Source of the DNA: Sodaliphilus pleomorphus
GTDB lineage: Bacteria; Bacteroidota; Bacteroidia; Bacteroidales; Muribaculaceae
Direction of reading: 5' to 3'
Assembly (NCBI RefSeq): GCF_009676955.1
Contig: NZ_CP045696.1
Location: forward strand, 1,743,001-1,807,000
DNA length: 64,000 nucleotides
Shown here: positions 25,347 through 34,591 of the stretch, in pieces
Layout of the letters: each line of letters begins with the position of its first letter
Position numbering within the stretch: the stretch's first letter is position 1
The notes under the pieces: model-generated
What the model saw: only the letters and a program-made list of their open reading frames with translations
Told to the model about the DNA's origin: nothing
Databases searched by the model: none
Made by a program: the position numbers and the translations under genes

Positions 25347-27654
25347 ATGAGACGTTACTTTTTATATCTCTCGATGATATTGCTGGCCACCGGCCTGCTG
25401 GCCAGCTGCAACGACGACTTCGACACTCCGCCCATGGTTGTGCCCACGGCCCAGGACAAGCCCAACACGACCATCGCCGACTTCAAGGCCAAATACTGGA
25501 AAGACGCGGTCAACTATATCGATACCGTGAAAGACGATATCGTGATACACGGCTATGTGACCAGCAGCGACGAGACGGGCAACATCTACAAGAGCCTCTA
25601 CATCCAGGACGAGACCGGCGGGCTCACCATCAGCGTGAACCAGAACAGCCTCTACAACACCTACCGTGTGGGACAGGAAATCGTGATACCCATGAAGGGC
25701 GCCTGGATAGGCAAGTACAACGGCCAGCAGCAGCTGGGCTATCCGCAATACTACCAGCAGGGCGGCGTGTGGGAAGCCACCTTCCTGCCCCAGGACACCT
25801 GGGAGGGCATGGCACAGCTCAACGGCCTGCCCAACATGGCCAAGGTCGACACCATGACGGTGAAAATAAGCGACCTCAAGACCGACAAGGCCTCGCTGCT
25901 CAAGTATCAAGGCCGGCTGGTGAAACTGCAGAACGTGAAATTTGAGGCAGCCAACGGCGAGCTCACCTATGCCGAGGCTGGTGCCACCACCAACCGCAAC
26001 CTGGTCGATAACCAGGGCAACACCATCGTGATGCGCAACAGCAACTATGCCACCTTCCGCAACGACATCCTGCCCTTGGGCAGCGGCGACGTGGTGGGCC
26101 TGCTCTACTACTACAACACGCACAACGGCAGCGCAGGCACCTGGCAGCTCTACATACGCAGCACCAGCGATGTGATAGGTTTCTCGACCAGCACCAAGGG
26201 CCTGCTCAAAGACCCCTATAGCATCGCCGAGGCCATCTCGCTCCAAAACCAGGGCAAGAGCGGCTGGGTGAGCGGCTATGTGGTGGGCGCCGTGGCCCCC
26301 GAGGTGACCAGCGTGAAAAGCAACAGCGACATCGAGTGGAAGGCTCCCACCACCCTCGACAACACGCTCGTGATTGCCGACGACCCCAACTGCACCGATG
26401 CAAGCAAGTGCGTGGCCGTGTCGCTGCCGCAAGGCACCCCCTTCCGTGCACAAGCCAACCTGAAGGACAACGAGGCCGTGTACAAGACCAAGATATGGGT
26501 CAAGGGCACCATGGCTTCCTACATGAACATGGCCGGCATCACCGGCAACAGCGGTTCGACCGAGGAGTTCAGGCTCAGCGTGGTCACCGGCGGCGAGACC
26601 TCGCTCAACGAGGGCTTCGACGGCGGCAAGCTGCCCACGGGCTGGACCGTGGCCACCGTGAGCGGCGACAAGAGCTGGTACGTCACCTTGTTTGACAACA
26701 ACTACTATGCAGCCATGACGGGCTACAAGGGCACCAATCCGCCATTTGAGTCGTGGCTCATCACGCCGGCACTCGACATCAAGAATGCCAAGAGCAAAGT
26801 GCTGAGCTTCCTCTCGCAGGTGAACGGCTACGGCAGCACCACCTCGCGCTTCCAGGTGTATGTGCTCAACAGCACCGACCCGGCCACGGCTACCGTCAAG
26901 CAGGAGCTCAACGCCAAGCTCGCCGTGGCGCCTGCCAGCGGCTATAGCGCCTTTGTGGAGAGTGGCGACGTCGATCTGAGCAAGTGGGCCGACGGTAGCT
27001 ACTACATAGGTTTCCGCTTCTATGCCACCAAGGATGCCAACTATGCCACTTGGTGTGTCGACAACGTGAAATTTGGCCAGGCTGGCACCAAGCCGCAGCC
27101 CAGCGGCACCAGCGCCGACCTGAGCACGATGAACGGCGGCCTACCCACGGCCACCTATGGCAACTATACCAGCGCGGCCGGCTGGGCGGCTACCAATGCC
27201 AGCCTGCTGCGGGGTGCGGGGCGGCGCTGCCGATGCCAACCCTGTGTTCACCTTCATAGGCACTGCAACGGGGTCGAACAGCGAGTATGCCACGGCTGTC
27301 AACCTCAGCGGCAAGACCACGGCAGTGGGCAAGCTGGTGTCGCCAGTGCTGAAGGGCGGCTGTGCCACCCTGAAATTCATCTACGGCTGTGCCTACACCG
27401 AGAGAAAGGGCTTGTCGATGCGCGTCGACATCAAGCAGAACGGTGCCGTTGTGAAATCGTTTACCGTGACCAAGGCCGATGCCGTGAAGTACACGGCCTA
27501 TGACTTCAGCGAGGCGGTGGGCGTGACGGGCGACTTCACCATCGAGTTTACCAACTTGTCGCCCAGCGGGCTCACGACCAACAAAGACCGTGTGGCGGTG
27601 TGGAACATCAACTGGACCCAGCCGGCATCGGCTCCACGCCATGCACGACGTTAG
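25347..27654 (+). pseudogene. DUF5689 / choice-of-anchor J lipoprotein, frameshifted
   Basis: Partner lipoprotein of the upstream TonB receptor. Start at 25347 gives a lipoprotein signal with lipobox LLAS-Cys21. A DUF5689-like nucleic-acid-binding-type fold lies at about residues 45-240 (GYVTSSDETGNIYKSLYIQD), a second such segment around 290-400, and a choice-of-anchor J jelly roll around 415-610. The frame is lost at 27208-27221 where TGCGGGG is present twice in tandem; removing one copy joins NASLLRGG to AADANPVFTFIG and yields a complete protein of 766 residues ending at 27654. As it stands, translation would run in the wrong frame to 27503. It may be a true mutation, a phase-variable site or a sequencing error. 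Confidence 0.85.
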
Positions 27655-27683
27655 TCGGGCGAGATAGCAAGTGAATGAAAAAT

Positions 27684-27731
27684 AATGGGGCTGTACCGCC
27701 TGTTGTAGCGGTGCAGCCTCATTACTTTTTT
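27684..27731 (+). terminator. Intrinsic terminator after the lipoprotein gene
   Basis: A 16-bp stem with two imperfections (27684-27699 with 27708-27723), an 8-nt loop and six T residues at 27726-27731. It also lies just downstream of folA on the other strand. Confidence 0.8.
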
Positions 27732-27757
27732 CCCCCTTGTTGTGTTGTGGGCGGCGG

Positions 27758-28255
27758 TTACTTGCGGCAGAGGGTGACAAAGGTGTAGGGGTAGGGGTTG
27801 CGCTCGTCGGCCTCGTGATGCTCCTCGCTGGCGACAGCCCACTGGGCGGCGTCGATGTGCGGAAAGAAGGTGTCGGCCTCGGCAAAGGCGGCCTCGATGC
27901 GCGTGAGGTGCAAGGTGCTCACCAGGCCTATGGTGGCTTGGTAGAGGGTGCCGCCACCTAAGATGAAGGCCTCGCCAGGCATCTCGACCATGGCGATGGC
28001 CTGGTCGATGCTGTGGGCCACGGTCACCCCTTGGGGGCGGTAGTGGGCATTGCGGGTCACCACGATGTTTTGGCGCCCGGGCAGCGGCCCGCGGGGGAAG
28101 GATTCAAAGGTCTTGCGGCCCATGATGATGCTGTGGCCTGTGGTGATGGCCTTGAAGTGCTTGAGGTCGGCCGGCAGGTGGCACAGGAGTTGCCCGTTTC
28201 GGCCGATTGCACCGTGGGCGTCGATGGCTACGATAGCCGATAATGTTGTGTCCAT
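27758..28255 (-). CDS. folA: Dihydrofolate reductase
   Basis: Reduces dihydrofolate to tetrahydrofolate with NADPH, regenerating the cofactor spent by thymidylate synthase encoded just upstream. 165 residues. Motifs seen are AIVAIDAHGAIGRNGQLLCH at the N-terminus (substrate and NADPH contacts), the LPADLKHFKAITTGH helix with the conserved acidic residue Asp30, IIMGRKTFESFP, and GGGTLYQ. The start at 28255 gives the family N-terminus; the frame is open further upstream but there it lies over thyA and is a shadow. Gap to thyA is 44 bp. Confidence 0.96.
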   Translation of the reverse strand: MDTTLSAIVAIDAHGAIGRNGQLLCHLPADLKHFKAITTGHSIIMGRKTFESFPRGPLPGRQNIVVTRNAHYRPQGVTVAHSIDQAIAMVEMPGEAFILGGGTLYQATIGLVSTLHLTRIEAAFAEADTFFPHIDAAQWAVASEEHHEADERNPYPYTFVTLCRK

Positions 28256-28299
28256 TTCATCGATGTTTTTGGGTGTTTTCTTGCAGAATGAGTTGTGGC

Positions 28300-29094
28300 T
28301 CACACCGATACCTGCCCCTTGATGGCGGGGTAGGGGTCGTAGCCCTCGAGCTTGAAGTCGCTGTAGTCGAAGTCGAAGATGCTCTTCACGTCGGGGTTGA
28401 TGTGCATCACGGGCAGCCGCCGCGGCGTGCGGCTCAGCTGCTCGTGCACCTGGTCGAGGTGGTTGAGGTAGATGTGGGCGTCGCCGAAGGTGTGGATGAA
28501 GTCGCCAGGCCGCTTGCCCGTGACCTGTGCCACCATCATGAGCAGCAGGGCATAGCTGGCAATGTTGAAGGGCACGCCTAGAAACAGGTCGGCACTGCGC
28601 TGGTAGAGCTGCAGGCTCAAGCGGTCGTCGACGCAGTAGAACTGGAAGAGCGTGTGGCATGGCGGCAGGGCCATGTCGGCCACTTCGGCCACATTCCAGG
28701 CGCTCACGATGAGGCGGCGCGAGTCGGGGTTGGTCTTGATGGCCTCGACCACGTTGGCAATTTGGTCGATTGTGCCGCCGTGGTAGTCGGGCCACGAGCG
28801 CCACTGGTGGCCGTAGACGGGGCCCAGGTCGCCGTTCTCGTCGGCCCACTCGTTCCATATGCGCACGCCGTGCTCTTGCAGCCAGTGCACGTTGGTATTG
28901 CCCTGCAGGAACCACAGCAGTTCGTAGATGATCGACTTGAGGTGCACCTTCTTGGTGGTGAGCAGCGGGAACCCGTCGTCGAGGTTGCAGCGCAGCTGGT
29001 AGCCGAAGATGCTCTTGGTGCCGGTGCCGGTGCGGTCGTGCTTGAGGGTGCCCTCGTCGAGCACGTGCCGCAGTAGATCGAGATATTGTTTCAT
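28300..29094 (-). CDS. thyA: Thymidylate synthase
   Basis: Makes dTMP from dUMP with methylene-tetrahydrofolate, releasing dihydrofolate that FolA recycles. The 264-residue protein has the length of the E. coli enzyme. The nucleophile is Cys146 in [11 protein letters not shown]; the phosphate-binding Arg21 lies in DRTGTGTKS, and the folate loop is the C-terminal [14 protein letters not shown]. It is the first gene of the thyA-folA pair with a consensus promoter. Confidence 0.97.
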   Translation of the reverse strand: MKQYLDLLRHVLDEGTLKHDRTGTGTKSIFGYQLRCNLDDGFPLLTTKKVHLKSIIYELLWFLQGNTNVHWLQEHGVRIWNEWADENGDLGPVYGHQWRSWPDYHGGTIDQIANVVEAIKTNPDSRRLIVSAWNVAEVADMALPPCHTLFQFYCVDDRLSLQLYQRSADLFLGVPFNIASYALLLMMVAQVTGKRPGDFIHTFGDAHIYLNHLDQVHEQLSRTPRRLPVMHINPDVKSIFDFDYSDFKLEGYDPYPAIKGQVSV

Positions 29095-29119
29095 GTCGTG
29101 TGCAAAATGTTGTGTTGGG

Positions 29120-29151
29120 CAAAAGTACTGAAATTTCCCTTCAGGAGCAAA
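29120..29151 (-). promoter_or_regulatory. Promoter of thyA-folA
   Basis: On the minus strand TTTG, exactly 20 nt, TACTTTTG. The leader would be about 20 nt. Confidence 0.75.
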
Positions 29152-29296
29152 TCGTGGCCGCTTGCAGGTGGCGTTGGTTGGCTGTGGCGTTTACAAGTGC
29201 AAAAGGATTTGGTTTTTTAAATTGTGCTGCGACGGGCGGTTTAACCGTTGTTTCTGATTGGTTGTTAATAACTTTTTCCCGGGATTAAGATTTTTA

Positions 29297-29301
29297 ATGA
29301 G
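29297..29301 (+). repeat. Left target-site duplication of the IS1380-like element
   Basis: ATGAG, identical to 30898-30902 on the far side of the element. Confidence 0.8.
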
Positions 29302-30897
29302 CCTAAAATCCGCAACTATCATCCAATACACGATTAAGGGTAGATTTATGAGTCGTTAGTAGCAGCTTTCAGTAAAAAGCAACAGCACAACATCAATATG
29401 TAGCCACCATCCCCTTACCCCACGATGCGACTTGAGGTAATACGCAGATTCAAACCGGAAAGAAAGGATTCTTATCCGAATTCTGTTTTGAAGGGTTTTG
29501 CATAAGCTCGGTTCTCTGTGTAGATATTCAGCACGTATTGCCTTGCAGTCATGATCCACTTGGCAGGTACGGAGATGAATCTGAAGACAAAAGCCTTTAT
29601 GCGACTCGTTTTCTTGAGCCCAAAAGCCTTGGTGTCAAGCCTGCTCATGATGGTCTTGTAGAAATTGTGTATCAATGCAGTAAGCAGAAGAAAGACAGTA
29701 TTCTCCGCCATGAATGACTTGGGGAGCCTGCTCCAACCGAATCCGTTGTTCATGTCGTCAAAGATACGTTCCTTGCCGCCACGCAGATTGTAGAATTCAA
29801 CAATGTCCCTTGTCGATGACTTGTAATCGTTGGTCAGAATACAACGGTAAGTGTATTCGCCTTCCCACAGGTCAAGGTCGCCACTGTTGCGTCTTTGTCT
29901 CTGGATGACAAGACGATAGCACTTGCCTTCCCATTTCTCAACGAGAATGGAATTGAGTTCGAACTGGATGCCGTTAATCTCCTCCGTCTTCCATCCTCTC
30001 AGAGCAAAGATGTCATTGTAGAGCGAACTGCATCGGTTGGCACGGATGTAGAAATGTTTGCAATGCTTCTCTATCTCACTGACGATTTCCTTCGAGCAGG
30101 AACCGCAGTCTGCCCTGAAGCGATTTACACGGATGTTCTGGGATTCCAGAAGAGCGAAGAATCTCTTATGGGTGTCTGCCTGATGAAAACGCACATTCGT
30201 GTTACCATCGCTGTTCTCGATATAGACTATCTTGTCACCGATAACATATACGCCAGGCCTGTAGCCGAGGAACTTTTTGTAGGTCGGTTTTGCATCATAC
30301 TTCTCCGTTTCAAGGAACTGATGGTCAAAGTCAACATCGTATTCCTCAATTTCCTTCAACTCGCCTGTAGAAACCAAAGCGTTTATAAGCAATGTGTTGA
30401 GTTTGTCTGCAGTATTGAAATCATAGGTCTTGCCTTGGTCGGAAGTATAGGAGATGTTTTCCTGTGTCAGTTCCTTGATGGCTCTGAGGATGGTATCAGA
30501 GCTGCATGTACGAAGGGTAGGATGATACGAGAGATGGCGCATCAGTTGTGACGTTACGTCTTCCACGCATGAGCCGCCACAGAAATAAACGCTCATCAGC
30601 GAACGGACTATCTCGCTGAACTGATATCCGAAGATACTGCTGCATCTCTGACCCAGTGTTGAGTCGATAACGGGTGAAAGCATGGAGTCAAATTTCTCCA
30701 TGATTGAAAAAATTCCTCCAAAAGGTGTGAGTTTCTCAGATTTAATTTGTATTTTTGCCATGTCATATTAGAGTTTTGCTTGTTTTCTTTTTGCAACACT
30801 AAGATAAGTGAAAATTCTGACATGGCAAAATCCTGGGCAACTTTTTGTTGCTCAGGAACTTATAAATAAAGTTAAATTATAGTGTTGCGGAATTAAG
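29302..30897 (-). mobile_element. Complete IS1380-like insertion sequence
   Basis: About 1596 bp. Imperfect terminal inverted repeats of 15 bp (29302-29316 and 30883-30897, 13 matches, pattern CCTnAAnTCCGCAAC) enclose one transposase gene on the minus strand. Both sides carry the 5-bp direct repeat ATGAG, so the insertion is recent enough to preserve its duplication. The element fills the gap between thyA and the dcw cluster; without it that gap would be about 320 bp. The 170 bp between the left end and the transposase stop hold no further gene. Confidence 0.9.
29472..30761 (-). CDS. IS1380-family transposase
   Basis: DDE transposase of 429 residues with the usual length of the family. Probable catalytic acids lie in the EYDVDFDHQFLETEK region (about 138-152), the FRADCGSCSKEIV segment, and late Glu in NLRGGKERIFDDMNNGFGWSR, which fits the YREK-like signature of IS4-type enzymes. 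The frame is intact, so the element could be active. Codon use is more A+T-rich than in the flanking genes, with ATT and AAA common. Confidence 0.9.
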   Translation of the reverse strand: MAKIQIKSEKLTPFGGIFSIMEKFDSMLSPVIDSTLGQRCSSIFGYQFSEIVRSLMSVYFCGGSCVEDVTSQLMRHLSYHPTLRTCSSDTILRAIKELTQENISYTSDQGKTYDFNTADKLNTLLINALVSTGELKEIEEYDVDFDHQFLETEKYDAKPTYKKFLGYRPGVYVIGDKIVYIENSDGNTNVRFHQADTHKRFFALLESQNIRVNRFRADCGSCSKEIVSEIEKHCKHFYIRANRCSSLYNDIFALRGWKTEEINGIQFELNSILVEKWEGKCYRLVIQRQRRNSGDLDLWEGEYTYRCILTNDYKSSTRDIVEFYNLRGGKERIFDDMNNGFGWSRLPKSFMAENTVFLLLTALIHNFYKTIMSRLDTKAFGLKKTSRIKAFVFRFISVPAKWIMTARQYVLNIYTENRAYAKPFKTEFG

Positions 30898-30902
30898 GAT
30901 GA
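30898..30902 (+). repeat. Right target-site duplication of the IS1380-like element
   Basis: ATGAG, the partner of 29297-29301. It lies only seven bases before the -33 element of the dcw promoter. Confidence 0.8.
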
Positions 30903-30908
30903 GTTTGA

Positions 30909-30941
30909 AATTGTAAATTTTGGAGAAATATAAGTACCTTT
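30909..30941 (+). promoter_or_regulatory. Main promoter of the dcw cluster
   Basis: ATTG at 30909-30912, a 21-nt spacer and TACCTTTA at 30934-30941 (one base off consensus). Transcription would start near 30947, leaving a leader of about 70 nt before rsmH. The IS element ends 11 bp upstream of ATTG, so the promoter is intact but its upstream flank has been replaced. Confidence 0.55.
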
Positions 30942-31015
30942 ACAACCGATTTATCACGCGCACGCGAGACACGAGTCTAAAAGATAACGCAATATTATAT
31001 TTTTCTCAGCAGGCG

Positions 31016-31960
31016 ATGGCAACACAGCACATAGACGACAACCAGCAAGTATATCACATTCCGGCATTGCTGCAAGAGTGCATGACGGGGCTCGACATCA
31101 AGCCCGGCGGCACCTATGTTGACGTGACCTTCGGCGGCGGCGGCCACAGCCGCGAGCTGCTGTCGCGCCTTGGGCCCACGGGCCGGCTCTACGGCATGGA
31201 CCAGGACATGGACGCCTATGGCAACCGCATCGCCGACAGCCGGTTTACATTTGTACACGGCAACTTTGCCTTCCTGAAAAATTTTTTGCGCTACTACGGT
31301 GTCGACAGTGTCGACGGCATCCTGGCCGATCTGGGGGTGTCGTTTCACCACTTCGACGACAAGGACCGTGGCTTCTCGTTCCGCTTCGACGGTCGCCTCG
31401 ACATGCGCATGAACCGCGATGCGGCCCACGATGCAGCCTGGGTCGTGGCCAACTACGACGAGCAGCGGCTTGCCAGCGTGCTCTACCTGTACGGCGAGCT
31501 CAGGCAGAGCCGGCGCATGGCCAGCGCCATTGTCAAGGCACGGGCCAGCCAGCCCATTGCCACTACCGAGCAGCTTGCCGCCTTGCTCAAGCCCTACTTG
31601 AAGCCCGGCGCCGAGAAGAAGGAGCTGGCCCAGGTGTTTCAGGCGTTGCGCATCGAGGTCAATCACGAGATCGACGCGCTCAAGCGGCTGCTCGAGCAGT
31701 CGCTCGACGTGCTCAAGCCGGGCGGGCGGCTGGTGGTGATCACCTATCACTCACTCGAAGATCGCCTGGTGAAAAACTACATGCGCGCCGGCAACATCGA
31801 GGGTAAGGTCGACAAGGATTTCTATGGCCGCGTGAGCACCCCATGGCAGCTCGTGAACAACAAGGTGATCGTGCCCGGCGCCCAGGAGGTGGAGCGCAAC
31901 CCGCGCTCGCGCAGCGCCAAGCTGCGCATTGCCTGCAAGAAGGCCGCGGCCGGCAATTGA
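31016..31960 (+). CDS. rsmH: 16S rRNA (cytosine1402-N4)-methyltransferase
   Basis: Methylates 16S rRNA C1402 with S-adenosylmethionine. The 314-residue protein starts at 31016 (MATQHIDDNQQVYHIPALLQ); 32 more codons are open upstream but would begin before the predicted transcript start. Motifs: GGTYVDVTFGGGGHSRELL (AdoMet-binding), DGILADLGVSFHHFD, and the C-terminal GGRLVVITYHSLEDRLVK. It heads the dcw cluster, where mraZ would usually precede it; no mraZ is present. Confidence 0.96.
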   Translation: MATQHIDDNQQVYHIPALLQECMTGLDIKPGGTYVDVTFGGGGHSRELLSRLGPTGRLYGMDQDMDAYGNRIADSRFTFVHGNFAFLKNFLRYYGVDSVDGILADLGVSFHHFDDKDRGFSFRFDGRLDMRMNRDAAHDAAWVVANYDEQRLASVLYLYGELRQSRRMASAIVKARASQPIATTEQLAALLKPYLKPGAEKKELAQVFQALRIEVNHEIDALKRLLEQSLDVLKPGGRLVVITYHSLEDRLVKNYMRAGNIEGKVDKDFYGRVSTPWQLVNNKVIVPGAQEVERNPRSRSAKLRIACKKAAAGN

Positions 31961-32007
31961 GGTTTCTTTCAAAACATTATGGAGGCGTAAACACAGCTTA
32001 AAGAGAA

Positions 32008-32412
32008 ATGGCGAAGAGCAACGACAATAAGAAGAAGAACAACAACAAGAAGAAAGACAAGGGAGGCAGCGACAATGTGGCCTACGGTGTCAACACCACC
32101 GAGCTGGCTGGCAAGATGATACAGGGCCGCAGCTTTCTCACCTTCGGCTTCTTCAAGCGCAACATGGTCTATGTGATAGCCATCACGGTCATGTTGCTCA
32201 TGTACATCAGCAACAAGTACACGTGCCAAAACAGCCTCTCGCAGGTGATGAAGCTCACCGAGGAGCTCAACAACGCCAAGACCGACTGCGTGAATGCCAG
32301 CGCGCAGTACAACTCGATGATACGTGAGAGCCAGATGACCGCCTATATCGACTCGATGCACATCGACCTCACCTCACCCGACCAGCCACCATTTTACTTG
32401 ACCGACAAATGA
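32008..32412 (+). CDS. ftsL: FtsL-like cell-division protein
   Basis: Small bitopic division protein of 134 residues. The N-terminal cytoplasmic part is extremely rich in Lys and Asn (KKKNNNKKKDKGG), followed by a linker and a single membrane helix at about 53-71 (NMVYVIAITVMLLMYISN); the periplasmic part (about 72-134) is a probable coiled coil (LSQVMKLTEELNNAKTDC). Position between rsmH and the transpeptidase is the standard ftsL place. It overlaps the next gene by 4 bp (ATGA), so the two are coupled. Confidence 0.85.
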   Translation: MAKSNDNKKKNNNKKKDKGGSDNVAYGVNTTELAGKMIQGRSFLTFGFFKRNMVYVIAITVMLLMYISNKYTCQNSLSQVMKLTEELNNAKTDCVNASAQYNSMIRESQMTAYIDSMHIDLTSPDQPPFYLTDK

Positions 32413-34520
32413 AGCAATCAAATAAAAAACATATCTTGGCGCGTTACCTGCTTGTGGTGGGTTTCATGCTCATGTTTTCTTCGCTCATCATCTACGACAC
32501 GTTCAAGACCACTGTGATCTATGCCCATCAGTGGGAAAGCAAGGCCGACAGCCTGTGGCTCGACACCACCGAGATTGAGCCCGAGCGTGGCAAGATACTG
32601 GCCGACAACGGCACCGTGCTGGCAGCCAACATGAATTTTTTCACCGCCCGCGTCGACTTCGGCTCGGCGGGCATCAAAGACGACACACTGCGCCGCTACC
32701 TGCCTGCCCTGTGCGACAGCCTGGCTGCATTTGACCCCAACAAGAGCAAGACGGCAGCCCAGTGGAAAGCCGAGATACTCGAGGCAAGAGCCAAGAGAAA
32801 GACCTCGTTCAGACTGTTCAAGAAATTGTCGCACAACGAGTTTGAGCATCTCAAGCAATTTCCCTTCTTCAACAAGCGTCAGCGCGAGAGCGGCCTCTAT
32901 GCCGAGAAGCAGAATGCGCGCTGCAAGCCCTATGGCATGATGGCCTCGCGCAGTATAGGCAACGTGAGCGAGCGCGTCGACACCGTCTACAACAAGGCTA
33001 CGGGCCGCCGCCGCATCGTGAGCCACGGCTATCACGGCCACTCGGGACTGGAAATGGCGCTCGACTCGCTGCTCTACGGCGTGCCGGGCAAGGCACAGAA
33101 CATACAGCTCACCAACAATGCCGTGAAGTGGAGCATTGTGCCGGCCATAAGTGGCTACGACATCACCACCACCATCAATGTGCAGCTGCAAGACATCCTC
33201 GAGGAGGAACTCTCGAGCATGCTCAAGGAGTCGAATGCCCGCTGGGGCACTGCCGTGCTCATGCAGGTGCAGACCGGCGAAATCAAGGCCATCTCCAACC
33301 TGGAGTGGAACGAGGAGGCCGGCGACTATGTGGAGGGGCGCAACAATGCCGTGCTGGGCTACGAGCCAGGCTCGGTGATGAAGCCCATATCGATGATGGT
33401 GGCCTTGGAAAACGGCACTGTCAAGAACATCGACGCCAAGTGGGAGACCGGCGCTGTGTGGAACTACTGCGGCCGCCCCATCAAGGACCCTCATGGCGGC
33501 GCGGCGCTGTCGCCACGCGAGATCATCGAGATGTCGAGCAACATAGGCATGTCGAAGATCACCGTGCAGGCCTATGGCAACAACCCCGACGGTTTTCGCC
33601 AGCAACTGGTGAAGATGGGCTTCTTCGAGCCCTATCACTCGGGCATAGGCGGCGAGATGGAACCCAAGTTTGCCCATCTGCCCAACAACAACGGCGGCCG
33701 TGTGGCCTTGACGCGCATGGCCTTTGGCTACACCACCGAGATACCGCCGCTTCACATTCTGGGCATGTACAACGCCATTGCCAACGACGGCAAGTATGTG
33801 TGCCCGCACCTGGTGAAGAAGCTCTCCCGTGCCGGCGAGCCCGACTCGATTGTGCCCGTGCGCTACATACGTCGCCAGGTGTGCTCGCCCGAGAACGCCG
33901 CCAAGCTACGCCAGTGCCTGCACGACGTGGTGTGGGGGCCTCACGGCACTGCCCGCAAGTGGGTGCAGAGCGACCTGGTGGAGATCGCCGGCAAGACGGG
34001 CACGGCCTACATCATAGGCAAGGACGGGCGCTACGGGTCGACCAAGCGGTTGGCCTTCTGCGGCTTTTTCCCCTACAGCCACCCGCTCTACTCGTGCGTG
34101 GTGCTCATGCTTGGGGCCGACCGCGGTGCCGGGGCAAGCAGCGGCGTGGTGCTCAAGAATGTGGCCCTCAAGATGTATGCCCGCGGCCTGCTCGACAACA
34201 AGAGCGACTACCGGGTCACGGCAGCGGGCCATGTGCCTGCAGCCCCCACGCTCTATGCCACCGACAGCAAGAGCCGTGCGGCCAACCTGAACAACGGCAT
34301 AGGACTGAAAACGGCCAAGGTGCTGGCCCGCCCAGGGGCAGGTGCAAGCAAAGTGGTGCCCAACGTGGTGGGCCTGAGCGCACGCGAGGCCATAGGGCGC
34401 CTTGAGCGCCGCGGCATGACGGTGCGCACCCAGGGCTATGGCTACGTGGTGGAGCAAAGCCTGGCACCGGGCCAGCGCTTCACCCGCGGCGAGATGGTGT
34501 ATCTCAAGCTCAAGAATTGA
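32409..34520 (+). CDS. ftsI: Division-specific peptidoglycan transpeptidase (PBP3/FtsI type) with PASTA domain
   Basis: Cross-links septal peptidoglycan together with FtsW. The 703-residue protein has a membrane anchor at about 12-30, a dimerisation domain to about 240, and a transpeptidase domain with SxxK (Ser322-Lys325 in GSVMKP), SSN (near 376) and KTGT (from Lys529). A single PASTA repeat covers about 645-703 (VVPNVVGLSAREAIGRLERR). PASTA on the division transpeptidase is usual in Bacteroidetes. The gene overlaps ftsL and is followed 71 bp later by murE. Confidence 0.95.
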   Translation: MKQSNKKHILARYLLVVGFMLMFSSLIIYDTFKTTVIYAHQWESKADSLWLDTTEIEPERGKILADNGTVLAANMNFFTARVDFGSAGIKDDTLRRYLPALCDSLAAFDPNKSKTAAQWKAEILEARAKRKTSFRLFKKLSHNEFEHLKQFPFFNKRQRESGLYAEKQNARCKPYGMMASRSIGNVSERVDTVYNKATGRRRIVSHGYHGHSGLEMALDSLLYGVPGKAQNIQLTNNAVKWSIVPAISGYDITTTINVQLQDILEEELSSMLKESNARWGTAVLMQVQTGEIKAISNLEWNEEAGDYVEGRNNAVLGYEPGSVMKPISMMVALENGTVKNIDAKWETGAVWNYCGRPIKDPHGGAALSPREIIEMSSNIGMSKITVQAYGNNPDGFRQQLVKMGFFEPYHSGIGGEMEPKFAHLPNNNGGRVALTRMAFGYTTEIPPLHILGMYNAIANDGKYVCPHLVKKLSRAGEPDSIVPVRYIRRQVCSPENAAKLRQCLHDVVWGPHGTARKWVQSDLVEIAGKTGTAYIIGKDGRYGSTKRLAFCGFFPYSHPLYSCVVLMLGADRGAGASSGVVLKNVALKMYARGLLDNKSDYRVTAAGHVPAAPTLYATDSKSRAANLNNGIGLKTAKVLARPGAGASKVVPNVVGLSAREAIGRLERRGMTVRTQGYGYVVEQSLAPGQRFTRGEMVYLKLKN

Positions 34521-34591
34521 GCCACGCCCGGGGCGGCCCATGCCGGTGTGTGTGTAAAGACAACAGAATATTATAAAAAGATGAGATAAAA

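Noticed and set aside
27758..29122. Open frame of 454 codons joining folA to sequence over thyA
   Set aside because: Only the last 165 codons match dihydrofolate reductase. The upstream part is a shadow of thyA in another phase, so it is not a fusion protein.
30920..31015. N-terminal extension of RsmH to 30920
   Set aside because: The extra 32 codons would begin upstream of the predicted transcript start and do not resemble the family N-terminus.
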